Source: NCEH01 sp002257205 (GTDB lineage: Bacteria > Pseudomonadota > Alphaproteobacteria > Rhizobiales > Xanthobacteraceae). Taken from it: DNA of 64,000 nucleotides. Below are positions 1 to 8,117 of this stretch, in pieces. The translations under genes were made by a program, and so were the position numbers. Within the stretch, counting starts at the first letter, position 1. Every line of letters begins with the position of its first letter. Location of the stretch: assembly GCF_043195105.1 (NCBI RefSeq), contig NZ_JBAFWO010000014.1; one strand, 5' to 3'. The notes beneath the pieces were generated by a model that was not told the DNA's origin, did not search any database, and saw nothing but the letters and a program-made list of their open reading frames with translations.

Positions 1-50
1 TCAAGACCGACAGCGCCTACGCTTGGGTCCCCGCCAGCTGGCAGTTCTGA
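1..50 (+). CDS. C-terminal tail of an upstream gene (partial)
   Basis: An open frame runs into the window from the left and stops at TGA 48-50, giving only about 15 residues that end in ...AWVPASWQF. The terminal aromatic Phe is reminiscent of outer-membrane barrels, but the stretch is too short to assign. It lies 30 nt upstream of the aldo/keto reductase and on the same strand, so the two may be co-transcribed. Function unknown. Confidence 0.35.
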   Translation, partial: KTDSAYAWVPASWQF

Positions 51-80
51 CTTCAGGAATAATCGAGCAGGGAACCTCTC

Positions 81-1163
81 ATGAACCAGTCAAAGATCAA
101 TCGTCGCGATTTTCTCGGAACACTGGGAACCGCGGCAACCGGGCTGGCGCTCGCCGGCCAGACCACCGCCACGGCGCAGGCCCAGGACACGACCTCCGCA
201 GCCTCTGGCGCCAATCCCGAGGCGCGGACCCGTACCCTGCCCCGCACGGGCGAACGGGTGACCACGCTGGGTCTCGGCACCTTCCTCACCTTCGACCTGA
301 AGCCCGGCGATCGTCGCGACGCTCTTCGTCAGGTCTTCGAACGCTATGTCGCCGCCGGCGGCAGCGTGGTCGACACCTCGCCGCTTTACGGCTCAGCCGA
401 AGTCAGCGTCGGCCAGTTCATGGGCAAGTTCGAAGGCTCGGACGAGATGTTCCTCGCCAACAAGGTCTGGGCGACGGGCGAATATCTCGGCGACGAAAGC
501 CATGCGGTGGAAAGCTTCAGGCAGTCGCAGATGCGAACCTGGCGCGACACGATCAATCTCATGCAGTGCCACAGCATCACCAACGCGCCAGTTGTCATCC
601 CGCTGATGAAATCCTGGAAACAGGACGGCCTGATCCGCCATGTCGGAGTGACCCATCACGAGTCGGCCGCGCAGGAGCAACTGCTGGCGATCGTCGAACG
701 CGGCGATGTCGATTTCATCCAGACGAACTACTCCATCTTTAACCGCGACGCCGAGCGCCGCCTGCTTCCAGCGGCCGCCGACAGGGGCGTCGGCGTGCTG
801 ATCAACCTGCCGCTGGAAAAGGCACGTCTGATGAAGGTGGTCGAGGGCCAGCAGCTTCCCGGATTCGCCGAGGAATTCGGCGCGACGAGCTGGGCCCAGT
901 TCTTCCTGAAATGGGTCATGGCGCATCCCGCCGTCTCCAGCGTGCTCTGCGGCACGTCGAACGCCGACCATAGGAGTGACAATGTCCAGGCGATGACCGG
1001 CCCGCTTCCCGACGCGCGCATGCGTGCCCGCATGGTCGCCCACATGGAAACGATCCCCGGCTTCGGCTCCATCGGCTCGATGCCCTGGTATCCTGACAAA
1101 GACAACATGTATTCCGGCCTCATCAGGCAGGCGCAGGCCAACGCCGTGGAGCGGCTGCGATAA
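81..1163 (+). CDS. Tat-exported aldo/keto reductase
   Basis: A 360-residue NAD(P)H-dependent aldo/keto reductase. The first 35 residues form a twin-arginine signal (RRDFLG followed by an alanine-rich hydrophobic stretch and an AQA-type cleavage site), so the folded enzyme is probably exported to the periplasm. The reductase barrel follows from about residue 50. The catalytic tetrad is visible: Asp and Tyr in VVDTSPLYG, Lys in LANKVW, His in LMQCHSI. The start ATG has a GGAACC-type purine-rich stretch upstream. It is followed 49 nt later by a broken intradiol dioxygenase that also has a Tat-like leader, so the pair may have served one periplasmic aromatic or aldehyde pathway. The substrate cannot be told from sequence. 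Confidence 0.88.
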   Translation: MNQSKINRRDFLGTLGTAATGLALAGQTTATAQAQDTTSAASGANPEARTRTLPRTGERVTTLGLGTFLTFDLKPGDRRDALRQVFERYVAAGGSVVDTSPLYGSAEVSVGQFMGKFEGSDEMFLANKVWATGEYLGDESHAVESFRQSQMRTWRDTINLMQCHSITNAPVVIPLMKSWKQDGLIRHVGVTHHESAAQEQLLAIVERGDVDFIQTNYSIFNRDAERRLLPAAADRGVGVLINLPLEKARLMKVVEGQQLPGFAEEFGATSWAQFFLKWVMAHPAVSSVLCGTSNADHRSDNVQAMTGPLPDARMRARMVAHMETIPGFGSIGSMPWYPDKDNMYSGLIRQAQANAVERLR

Positions 1164-1212
1164 CCGCCCCGGCCACGTCATCAGCAACCTCATCGAACCC
1201 CAGAGACCGACC

Positions 1213-1797
1213 TTGCCCTCCACCCGACGCTCTCTGCTGACGGCCTTTCTGACACTGCCCCTCATCGATGCCGCCAGGACGGGGGCCTTCGCGCAAGCCG
1301 CACCCGAATTGCCGCTGACACTCTCTTTCGACGATGGGGACGACCTCACGCTCGAAAGGGAGGCCGGCCCCTTCTTCCGGCCGAACTCGCCGCTCGGACG
1401 CGATCTTTATCCCGACGCGCCCGGTGGCGAGCGGATCACCGTCGCGGGATTCGTCTTCGACAATCGCTGCCGTCCACTCGCCGGCAGCCTCATCGAGATC
1501 TGGCATGCGGACGAGAACGGCAACTATGACAACGTCGGTTTCCGTTTTCGCGGACACCAGTTCACCGACGCGCAGGGGCGCTGGTAGTTTAACACCATCG
1601 TACCGGCGCTTTACCCCGGCCGAACGCGTCACTTCCATTTCAAGGTCCAGCGTCCGGGCGGCCGCGTCCTCATCACGCAGCTCTACTTTCCCGGAGAGCC
1701 CTAAAATGTCGGAGACAGGCTTTTTCATGAGACACTTCTCCTCGACATGAAGCCGACCGGAGGCGGGCATTTCGGTCGTTTCGACTTCGTGGTGTGA
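1213..1797 (+). pseudogene. Intradiol ring-cleavage dioxygenase, two nonsense codons
   Basis: Read through from a TTG at 1213, one frame gives a protein of about 194 codons with a Tat-like leader (TRRSLLTAFLTL) and an intradiol dioxygenase core. The ferric-iron ligands are recognisable: Tyr in NYDN, Tyr in PALYPG, and two His in RHFHF. The frame is broken by TAG at 1585-1587 and TAA at 1702-1704, but homology continues across both to a TGA at 1795-1797, with no frameshift. The TAA lies between YFPGEP and NVGD, where a single C-to-T change from CAA would explain it. Enzymes of this family open catechol-type rings between the hydroxyls using Fe(III). The truncated product would lack two or three metal ligands, so it is almost certainly inactive. 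The start is uncertain because no ATG is available. Confidence 0.8.
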
Positions 1798-1882
1798 CCG
1801 CAGGCTAAGGGGGCCGGGTTCCCAGCCTCGGCCGCGTCACGCAGCGCCCCTTGGCAACGGGCCTATGGTGGCGGGGCGAACG

Positions 1883-2236
1883 TCAGGCGTTGAAGCCGGC
1901 GTCCACATTGAGAACCGCCCCCGTAATCAGGCTTGCAGCGGGACCGGCAAGGAACGCCACGGCACTGGCGATCTCACCGGGCTCCCCAAACCTGCCGAGC
2001 GACGTGAGGCTCCGCTGATAATCAGCGTTCTCACCATTGGCAGGGTTCACGGTGATGCCTTGAGGGCCGAGTTCACGCGAAAGGCCTCGTGTGAACGACA
2101 GAAGTGCCGACTTCGACATGGAATAGGCCGTCACCCCTGGAAACGGAACACGCTCGGCAAGCGAGGAGCCGATGGAGACGATGCGGCCTCCAGATGAAAG
2201 GTGCGGGATCGCTGCCTGGGCGAAGAGGACTGACCT
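1883..2236 (-). pseudogene. SDR family oxidoreductase, N-terminus deleted
   Basis: This is the C-terminal half of a short-chain dehydrogenase/reductase. It contains IPHLSSGGRIVSIGSS, the catalytic YSMSK (YxxxK) and the closing TGAVLNVDAGF. The whole Rossmann N-terminus with the TGxxxGIG cofactor loop is missing: homology stops at about 2236 and the open frame then runs into unrelated sequence up to 2299. There is also an internal in-frame loss. GITVN passes directly to NPANGENAD, whereas family members have about 11 more residues there, including the conserved PG after VN. Together these make a non-functional remnant. It ends head to head against a TetR-family remnant at 2239. Confidence 0.7.
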
Positions 2237-2238
2237 AT

Positions 2239-2667
2239 GAGGGACTGGTCTGGACCCGGTTCCGGAAGGCTGCGACCGCGCGGGAGGCAGCGCTAGCATT
2301 TCTCCAGGATTCCGCCGTGGCCATGACGGGTGGAGATTGCGATCTGCCGCATGGATGCATGGCGACGCTCGCCACGGTGGGCAGCGAAGGACATTCCGAA
2401 CTCGGCGAGTTCATGCGAGCCACGCGCGCGGGAGGCTTCGATCTTTTGAAGGCCCGCTTTGACAAAGCAAAGGGCGACGGGGACCTCCAGGTGACGGCGG
2501 ACACCACCAAGCTCGCGAGGTTCGTGCAGACCGTACAAAGCGGCATGTCGATCCGCGCCCGTGACGGTGCGGATCGCGCCGAACTCTCCGCCGTCGCGGA
2601 AATCGCCCTGGCCGGCTGGGACCAAATCACGTCCACGATTGATCACGGGAAAAGGGACAAGGCCTGA
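2239..2667 (+). pseudogene. TetR-family regulator, DNA-binding domain deleted
   Basis: The reading frame gives about 142 residues that match only the C-terminal ligand-binding part of AcrR/TetR regulators: AREAALAFLQDSAVAM, then the GCMATLA motif, then SGMSIRARDGA and a final amphipathic helix. The N-terminal helix-turn-helix is absent because homology begins right at the junction with the SDR remnant. Before the deletion the SDR (leftward) and this regulator (rightward) were divergent, the usual layout for a TetR repressor and its target, so one deletion took both 5' ends and the shared promoter. A PmtA-like gene converges from the right with a 28-nt gap. Confidence 0.65.
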
Positions 2668-2695
2668 TCCTGATGTCAGCCACCGACTTATTGCG

Positions 2696-3307
2696 TCAGG
2701 AGCGGTCCGCAGTCGCGTCACGTACCCGAAGGGCCTTGCGACGCTGGATGCGGTAGACGGCAGCCGGAGGCACGTTTGCAAAGGTGCCTCCCACATAGCT
2801 GGCCTTAAGGCCTAGCCGGTCGAGCAGCGGGCGCGATACCGGACAGCGCGGGCCATAGGTGAACTGGTAAAACGCACCGTTGGCGCGAAGATGCGCGAAG
2901 GCGCCTTCCAGGATCGAATAAACCGTTCGTGGTGCCATCGACAAAAGCGGCAAGCCGCTGATGACGGCCCCTGCCGGGGTGTCAGCGAAAAGCTCAACAT
3001 CGCGCAATCGCGCCGCGTCCATGCACAATGTCTTCGCACGAGGGAAATCGGCATTCAACTTTGCGGCAAACCTTGCACCGAATTCAATGAGCGCGAGGTT
3101 CTCCTCGGCAATGCCTCGCGCCAGCAGAGCACGTGTGAACACGCCCGTTCCGGGTCCAAGTTCGAGGATCGGCCCGGTATCCGCAGACACCTCCGACACG
3201 ATCAGAGCTGCCAGCGCTCGGCCGGATGGCGTCACGGCGGCCACCCTGAGCGGTTCGGATAACCAGGCGCGGAAGAACTGGAGGGTCTCTGACGACCTGC
3301 TCAGCAT
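2696..3307 (-). CDS. Class I SAM-dependent methyltransferase, PmtA-like
   Basis: About 203 residues resembling the phosphatidylethanolamine N-methyltransferases of the PmtA type. SAM-binding motif I is LELGPGTGVFTRAL near residue 50, followed by an acidic residue after the second strand and ISGLPLLSM as the motif IV region. The C-terminal half carries the FxQFTYGPRCP signature seen in this family. In PmtA enzymes SAM methylates membrane phosphatidylethanolamine towards phosphatidylcholine; other small lipophilic substrates are possible here. The ATG at 3307 overlaps the end of the DedA gene by 7 nt, which supports this start over the one at 3337. It is last in a leftward operon DUF1330-SDR-DedA-methyltransferase. 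Confidence 0.75.
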   Translation of the reverse strand: MLSRSSETLQFFRAWLSEPLRVAAVTPSGRALAALIVSEVSADTGPILELGPGTGVFTRALLARGIAEENLALIEFGARFAAKLNADFPRAKTLCMDAARLRDVELFADTPAGAVISGLPLLSMAPRTVYSILEGAFAHLRANGAFYQFTYGPRCPVSRPLLDRLGLKASYVGGTFANVPPAAVYRIQRRKALRVRDATADRS

Positions 3308-3942
3308 GCTTGATCCTCCGAAGAGGTCCGGCACCAATTGGTTCGCCCAAGCAGGCGCCAGATCAACACGGACAGCATCTCAACCGCCAGAACGAGGAAC
3401 AGGAACTTGATGGCCAAGGCTGATGCATTGAGGTCGGGGATCGACTGGGCGGCCGCGTAGCCCGCGGTGAGGAACACCCCATTCCAAAGGGCGATGCCCA
3501 GCAGAGTGCCGGCAGCAAAGCGCCACGCATCCAGGCGAAGAAGTGCGGCTGCCAGCGGCGCGACGAACCGAACTGTCGGGATGATCTGCGCGATCAGGGA
3601 CAGGCTCCGGTCGCGCGCCTGGAAGGAGATGAGCATCCTGTCAATGCGCTTCGATGGCAGGCCCAGGAGCCGCCCGGTTCCATACAGGAGCTTGCCGGAT
3701 ACATCCTGCCCAACAGCACGGACGACGAGGAAGAGCGCCAAACTGGCGAACAAGCTTCCGCAGGTCGTCATGATGAAAGCGGACGGCAGCGACCAACTGT
3801 CTTCGACCGCCGCCATGCCGATGGCGACCAGCATGCCGTGGGACGGCAATGCCGGGACGAAGCGTTCCGCCAGTCCGACTGCAAACAGACCGAGGACTCC
3901 GTAAAGGGCAATCCAGTCTACGAGACTTGCGAGCGGGTCCAT
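3301..3942 (-). CDS. DedA family membrane protein
   Basis: A 213-residue integral membrane protein of the DedA/SNARE-associated family, proposed to act in membrane phospholipid scrambling and proton-motive-force homeostasis. It shows an N-terminal re-entrant segment with the E-R-F-V-P-x-L-P-S-H signature around residues 26-35, a hydrophobic pair, then R-F-V-A-P-L-A-A near residue 125 and two C-terminal helices. The start ATG is 3 nt after the SDR stop and the end overlaps the PmtA-like gene, so it is translationally coupled on both sides. Its pairing with a phospholipid methyltransferase suggests a membrane-lipid role for the operon. Confidence 0.88.
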   Translation of the reverse strand: MDPLASLVDWIALYGVLGLFAVGLAERFVPALPSHGMLVAIGMAAVEDSWSLPSAFIMTTCGSLFASLALFLVVRAVGQDVSGKLLYGTGRLLGLPSKRIDRMLISFQARDRSLSLIAQIIPTVRFVAPLAAALLRLDAWRFAAGTLLGIALWNGVFLTAGYAAAQSIPDLNASALAIKFLFLVLAVEMLSVLIWRLLGRTNWCRTSSEDQAC

Positions 3943-3945
3943 CCC

Positions 3946-4926
3946 TCAGGCCTCCGCGGGAATGCTGGGCCCATTCGGACGGGTATGGAGAGGTGTTGCA
4001 GCCGCAGCGATGAAATTGACGTTCGCCAGCGTTTCCGAGACGTCCCAAAGCCGGCGGGCGACGTGCAACTCCAATGCGGCTGGCGGGATTGCCGCCTCGC
4101 TCGGATGGCCGCGCGTCTCCGAAAGCCTGTCGGGACCGTAGTATCTCCCGCCTCCCGCCTCCGGTGACGTCGCTGCGAACAATGTGGGCAGCGCTCCCTG
4201 CGCCGCCGGCTGAAACAGAAACCACAGGATCGACCGCAAAAGTCCCTGGGCACTGTATCGCCCTGGGGCATTGTGCAGAAGGTCGGTTCGCGAAATCCCG
4301 GGATGGGCCGCAATACTCGTCAGGCCCCAGCCCGCTTCGTCGCTGCGGCGCTGAAGCTCGAGCGCGAATATCAGGCAGGCGAGCTTGGACTGTGCGTAGA
4401 CGGGCATCGGCTGATAGGCTTTTTCGGCCTGCAGATCGTCGAAATTGATAGCTGCATTGCGGCGCACGGCGATACTGGACAGGGTGACCACACGAGGATC
4501 CTGCCCACGGCTGAGCAAAGGCAACAGATGCGCACTCAGCGCGAAGTGGCCGAGATAGTTGGTCCCGAACTGCAGTTCGAACCCATCCGTCGTCGTCTGG
4601 CGCTGCGGCGGCGTCATGACGGCGGCATTGTTGATCAGAGTGTCGACCCGCTCCCGGCTCTCGCACAACCGCTGTCCGAATGCGGCGACAGAGGCCAGAT
4701 CCGCAAGATCAACGGGCTCGAAGCTCACGCGCGCATCTTTCACCGACTGCCTGATACGGGCGACGGCATCGCTTCCCTTGCGCGGGTTTCGCCCGGCGAT
4801 AATGACGTCGCCGCCGGCGCGCGCAAGCGCAAGTGCATCATGGAAGCCGAGGCCACCAGTGCCCGTGACAACGATTGTTCTGCCGTTCTGGGACGGCATG
4901 TCCTGGGTGGTCCAATTCTTTCGCAT
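3946..4926 (-). CDS. SDR family oxidoreductase, retinol-dehydrogenase-like, shortened glycine loop
   Basis: A 326-residue short-chain dehydrogenase of the long RDH/WWOX-like type. It has NNAAV, the catalytic Ser in LSSIAV and the YAQSK catalytic Tyr/Lys, followed by a C-terminal extension. The cofactor loop is odd: VTGTGGLGFH has only two residues between TG and GLG, where the family motif TGxxxGLG has three, consistent with loss of one codon. That could weaken NAD(P) binding. The first ATG (4926) lies 21 nt after the DUF1330 stop; a second Met nine residues later is a possible start. It is the second gene of the DUF1330-SDR-DedA-methyltransferase operon. Confidence 0.8.
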   Translation of the reverse strand: MRKNWTTQDMPSQNGRTIVVTGTGGLGFHDALALARAGGDVIIAGRNPRKGSDAVARIRQSVKDARVSFEPVDLADLASVAAFGQRLCESRERVDTLINNAAVMTPPQRQTTTDGFELQFGTNYLGHFALSAHLLPLLSRGQDPRVVTLSSIAVRRNAAINFDDLQAEKAYQPMPVYAQSKLACLIFALELQRRSDEAGWGLTSIAAHPGISRTDLLHNAPGRYSAQGLLRSILWFLFQPAAQGALPTLFAATSPEAGGGRYYGPDRLSETRGHPSEAAIPPAALELHVARRLWDVSETLANVNFIAAAATPLHTRPNGPSIPAEA

Positions 4927-4947
4927 CCGGAAATTCTTTCGTCGCCT

Positions 4948-5316
4948 TTAGGCGGAAGCTGCCTGGAGAGGCTGCAATACGGCTTCAGTGAGCGCCGCCT
5001 CCCGCAACGGTGCCGCCTTGTCCCGGTAGTCGGCATCCATCGCCAAATTGGCGAATGCCCGGCGGCTGGGGTAACGCACGAGGGCAACCGCGTCCCAGGT
5101 CTGTCCGAGCTCTGCCGAAAGAGCCGGGAGGCCATTGCCCACATAGACGATCTCCGCCCCGAAACGGGCGACGATCGGCGTGGCGACGGCGAGGTAGTCG
5201 GCGTATCGCTCCCTGCCGCCGCCTTCCTGGAACCGCAGGAGGTTCAGCATGACGACGGCTTGTCCGTCGTCTTCTTTCAGGAAGCTATCGAGTGCATCTT
5301 CAATGAGCGTAAGCAT
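4948..5316 (-). CDS. DUF1330 domain protein (ferredoxin-like fold)
   Basis: About 122 residues matching the small alpha/beta-barrel DUF1330 family. The pattern VVMLNLLRF-x(n)-Y-x-D-Y, then VYVGNG, WDAVALVRYPSRRAF and a helical tail is typical. Members are dimeric and cytosolic with no settled reaction. The ATG at 5316 is preceded by GAGGGTGGT, a good ribosome site, so it is preferred to the longer frame starting at 5361. It heads the leftward operon with the SDR, DedA and PmtA-like genes. An AraC-family N-terminal stump points away from it starting at 5432, so the operon may once have had a divergent activator. Confidence 0.78.
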   Translation of the reverse strand: MLTLIEDALDSFLKEDDGQAVVMLNLLRFQEGGGRERYADYLAVATPIVARFGAEIVYVGNGLPALSAELGQTWDAVALVRYPSRRAFANLAMDADYRDKAAPLREAALTEAVLQPLQAASA

Positions 5317-5431
5317 ACCACCCTCGGATCTGGGTTCATTGACGGGTTCGGCCTGACGCAAACGTTCCGGCGGCCATCATTGTCGAAGGAAATCGGCAAC
5401 GCGTTCGTTGGCGATCAGAACTCCAAGCTAA

Positions 5432-5593
5432 ATGGTGTACCCAATGATCAGAATACCCGAACCTTCAGGAAATTTGCCTGTTCCTGCAGATGGGGATGGT
5501 TTCGGAAGGTTGGTTCAGCTTTGGCCACACAGGCGACTGGAGCCACCAAAAGAGCGGCTCCTGGCAGTATTGCCTGGAGCAGTCGCTTTCAGC
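5432..5593 (+). pseudogene. AraC-family regulator stump, N-terminal fragment only
   Basis: The first 54 codons from ATG 5432 (MVYPMIRIPEPSGNLPVP...) align with the start of the intact AraC gene encoded on the opposite strand at 6654 (MECLMIRMPEASKNLPNP...), through the LW/W-P-R region to GAVAFS against GAVIAY. The DNA is also visibly similar over the first 60-70 nt. Homology then stops and the frame closes at 5659; the cupin core and helix-turn-helix are missing. It is divergent from the DUF1330 operon and converges on the intact AraC gene. This is a remnant of a paralogue or an inverted partial copy. Confidence 0.6.
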
Positions 5594-5607
5594 GACATGG
5601 GAGGCAG

Positions 5608-6654
5608 CTACGCAGTCTGCACCCTGCGACCGACATATTCGCTATACAGGCGCTGCTGATTCATGACGTCACGCTTCGGAGCAACGCCAAACATCCGCGA
5701 ATATTCGCGGCTGAACTGCGACGCGCTTTCGTAACCGACCTGGTAAGCCGCGTCGGCCACGTTCGCATCTTCCATAACCATCAGGCGCCGCGCCTCAAGA
5801 AGGCGCAACTGTTTCTGGAACTGCAACGGCGTCATCGACGTCATGGCCTTGAAGTGCTGATGGAACGACGAAAGGCTCATTCGCGCCACTTCCGCCAATT
5901 CCTCCATACGCAGCGTCCGGGCGATGTCCTCGTGCATGAGGTGGAGGGCTTTCGCGACCCGGGCGGCGTTCGACTCCGGCTCGGCCAGCTTGCAGAGTTC
6001 GCCGCCATTCGGGCCGCTCAAAAGCCAGTAGCAGATCTCACGCATGACGGACGGAAAGAGGATCGGGATCGCCTTCGGTGTCTCGCACATCCGCAGGAGG
6101 CGGAGAACGCAGTCCGCCAAGGGCTCATCGACCTGCCGCACGAACAGGCATGGCCCGGAGCTGGCAGGAGGCGCCGGCGGAACGTCCAGTTGTTCCAGCA
6201 CGTCGCGGATCATCGCGACGTCCAGCTCAAGCGTTAATCCGGTATAGGGCGCATCTGGGCTTGCCTCGACGATGTGCCCCGTCGCCGGCAGCGTCATGCC
6301 AACAGCCAGACACTCCATCGCGCCGTAGCGAAGCGTGTCCTTACCCAGGATGATTTCCTTCGCCCCCTGGAGCACGACGCAGATCGACGGCTTATAAACC
6401 TGCCGCATCCGCATTCGCTGCTTGAAGGAACGGACGATATTGAAGCTGGCAATCGGCGTCGGGAACACGCCTTGCCCCCCGCCCTGGGCCTCGATATAGG
6501 CGATGACGGCCCCGAACAGCGATGGCGGCACCCGCACCTCCGGAGGGTTGCGAGGCCAGCGCAGCACTTGGCCTCCTAGTGGCAACCTATCGTCACCCGC
6601 AGGATTGGGCAAGTTTTTTGAGGCTTCCGGCATTCTGATCATCAGACACTCCAT
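5608..6654 (-). CDS. AraC family transcriptional regulator
   Basis: About 348 residues with an N-terminal AraC_N-type cupin sensor (PSICVVLQGAKEIILG, then PATGHIVEASPDAPYTGL) and a C-terminal pair of helix-turn-helix motifs (MEELAEVARMSLSSFHQHFKAMTS, then VADAAYQVGYESASQFSREYSRMFG). These regulators sense a small ligand and usually activate a neighbouring enzyme or efflux gene. It is divergent from the MFS transporter at 6695 with about 40 nt between the start codons, so it probably controls that transporter and the following SDR. A second Met at residue 5 is an alternative start. Its first residues are duplicated in the stump at 5432. Confidence 0.9.
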   Translation of the reverse strand: MECLMIRMPEASKNLPNPAGDDRLPLGGQVLRWPRNPPEVRVPPSLFGAVIAYIEAQGGGQGVFPTPIASFNIVRSFKQRMRMRQVYKPSICVVLQGAKEIILGKDTLRYGAMECLAVGMTLPATGHIVEASPDAPYTGLTLELDVAMIRDVLEQLDVPPAPPASSGPCLFVRQVDEPLADCVLRLLRMCETPKAIPILFPSVMREICYWLLSGPNGGELCKLAEPESNAARVAKALHLMHEDIARTLRMEELAEVARMSLSSFHQHFKAMTSMTPLQFQKQLRLLEARRLMVMEDANVADAAYQVGYESASQFSREYSRMFGVAPKRDVMNQQRLYSEYVGRRVQTA

Positions 6655-6694
6655 CTAGCTTGAGGATGCGAACCAAGCGAGGAGTGCGTCGAAC

Positions 6695-8011
6695 ATGGCA
6701 GAAGCCGCCGCGCGGTCAATAGATATACAAAAAACTTTTCCGCCACTTCCGGAGAAGCCCCCAAAACAATATGCGCGGGGTTGGCGCGTCGCCGCAATTT
6801 GCACGACGCTTCTTCTTATAAACGCGTTTTCCCAGATCGACAGAATACTTCCCTTCATCTTGGCCGAGGCTATCAAGGCGGACCTCGGGCTGAGCGACAC
6901 CCAGATGGGCCTGCTTACGGGCCTCGCCTTCGCAGTTTGCTATTCGCTGCTGTCGTTGCCTCTCGCCCGAGCCTCGGACCGAGGGTCGCCTCGCTTCGTC
7001 CTGGTTTCGTGCATTTTGCTCTGGAGCGCGATGACGGCGCTCGGTGGCTTCGCCGCAAGCTTTCTACTGCTGGCGATCACGCGTTTCGGCGTCGCGTTCG
7101 GAGAAGCCGGCGCCGTACCTGCCGGCCATGCGCTGATCGGCCGCAAGATCCGGCCGGAGCGTCGCGGCCTGGCGATCGGCCTTTTCGCCATGGGCATCCC
7201 GCTCGGCACCATGATCGGCTTCGCCGCCGGCGGGGCGATCGGCGATACGCTGGGATGGCGCACCGCCATGATCGGCGCCGGAGCCATCGGCGGGATGGTT
7301 GCTCTATTGGCCTTCATTGTCCCGGGGCCGACCCCGACGCTCGCCCGCACGGCCGCCAACAGCGAACCGTTCCTACGATCCTGTCGCCGATTGCTGGCCT
7401 CCCCGGCGTTTCGCTGGCTGTGCATCGCAGCGATCTTCCTCGGCTTCGCCGCAGCGCCCTTCTACGCCTTCTCCGCTCCGTTCCTCATCCGCACGCACGG
7501 CTTCAGCGCGAGCGAGGTGGGACTGGCTTTTGGCCTCTTGCAGGGCCTGATGGGCATTATCGGCACGCTCCTGGGCGGACGCTGGTTCGACCGCGCGGTG
7601 AGCTCGGGCACGGGGAAAGTGCTCGGGCCGCCGGCCATTCTCTTCCTGATCGCCAGCGCAACCACGAGTGCAGCCTTGTTCGCGCCGGCCGGCTGGTTGT
7701 CGATCGCGCTGTTGGTGCCGGGGATGCTGTCCTTCTCATTCCTGCTGCCATGGGCCTTCGGCGCTGCCCATCTCGTCGCTGGCGAAGGTAAGCAAGCGCA
7801 GGCGTCTAGCCTCGTGATGATCGGCTCCGGCCTTCTTGGACCGGCGCTCGGACCGGTTATCGTCGGCATGGTCAGCGACGCGGTGACAACTGCGCAAGTT
7901 GCCAATGGCCTTGGCTTCGGGCTGCTGGTCGTCCCGATCGCCAGCGTCCTGACGGGCACCACCTTGCTGATCGCAAACGGGCACATCGCCGCTTCGCTGG
8001 GACGACAGTGA
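6695..8011 (+). CDS. MFS transporter
   Basis: A 438-residue major facilitator with about 12 membrane helices. The conserved loop after helix 2 is SLPLARASDRGSPRF, and the helix 4-5 region AFGEAGAVPAGHALIG is typical of the spinster/ACS-like branch. A cytosolic N-terminal tail of about 30 residues precedes helix 1. GAGGAG upstream of the ATG is a strong ribosome site. It is divergent from the AraC regulator and followed 106 nt later by a Tat-leader SDR on the same strand. The substrate is not visible; given the context, an organic acid or aromatic compound is a reasonable guess. Confidence 0.88.
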   Translation: MAEAAARSIDIQKTFPPLPEKPPKQYARGWRVAAICTTLLLINAFSQIDRILPFILAEAIKADLGLSDTQMGLLTGLAFAVCYSLLSLPLARASDRGSPRFVLVSCILLWSAMTALGGFAASFLLLAITRFGVAFGEAGAVPAGHALIGRKIRPERRGLAIGLFAMGIPLGTMIGFAAGGAIGDTLGWRTAMIGAGAIGGMVALLAFIVPGPTPTLARTAANSEPFLRSCRRLLASPAFRWLCIAAIFLGFAAAPFYAFSAPFLIRTHGFSASEVGLAFGLLQGLMGIIGTLLGGRWFDRAVSSGTGKVLGPPAILFLIASATTSAALFAPAGWLSIALLVPGMLSFSFLLPWAFGAAHLVAGEGKQAQASSLVMIGSGLLGPALGPVIVGMVSDAVTTAQVANGLGFGLLVVPIASVLTGTTLLIANGHIAASLGRQ

Positions 8012-8117
8012 CTTTCGTCTCCTCCGATCGGCCGACAAGAGGCGCTGGTCCGCCAATCGCCCAGCGGGCCGCATCGATTGCAATCAAACCACTCGTATCG
8101 AGAAAGGAACCATCAGA

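Noticed and set aside
1213..1797. Stop-codon recoding in the dioxygenase
   Set aside because: No recoding signal seen, TAG is used as a real stop elsewhere (for example the patatin gene), and two different stop codons would need suppression.
4273..6237. 654-codon plus-strand open frame
   Set aside because: It is antisense to the SDR, DUF1330 and AraC genes, all of which have clear family motifs; its own translation shows none.
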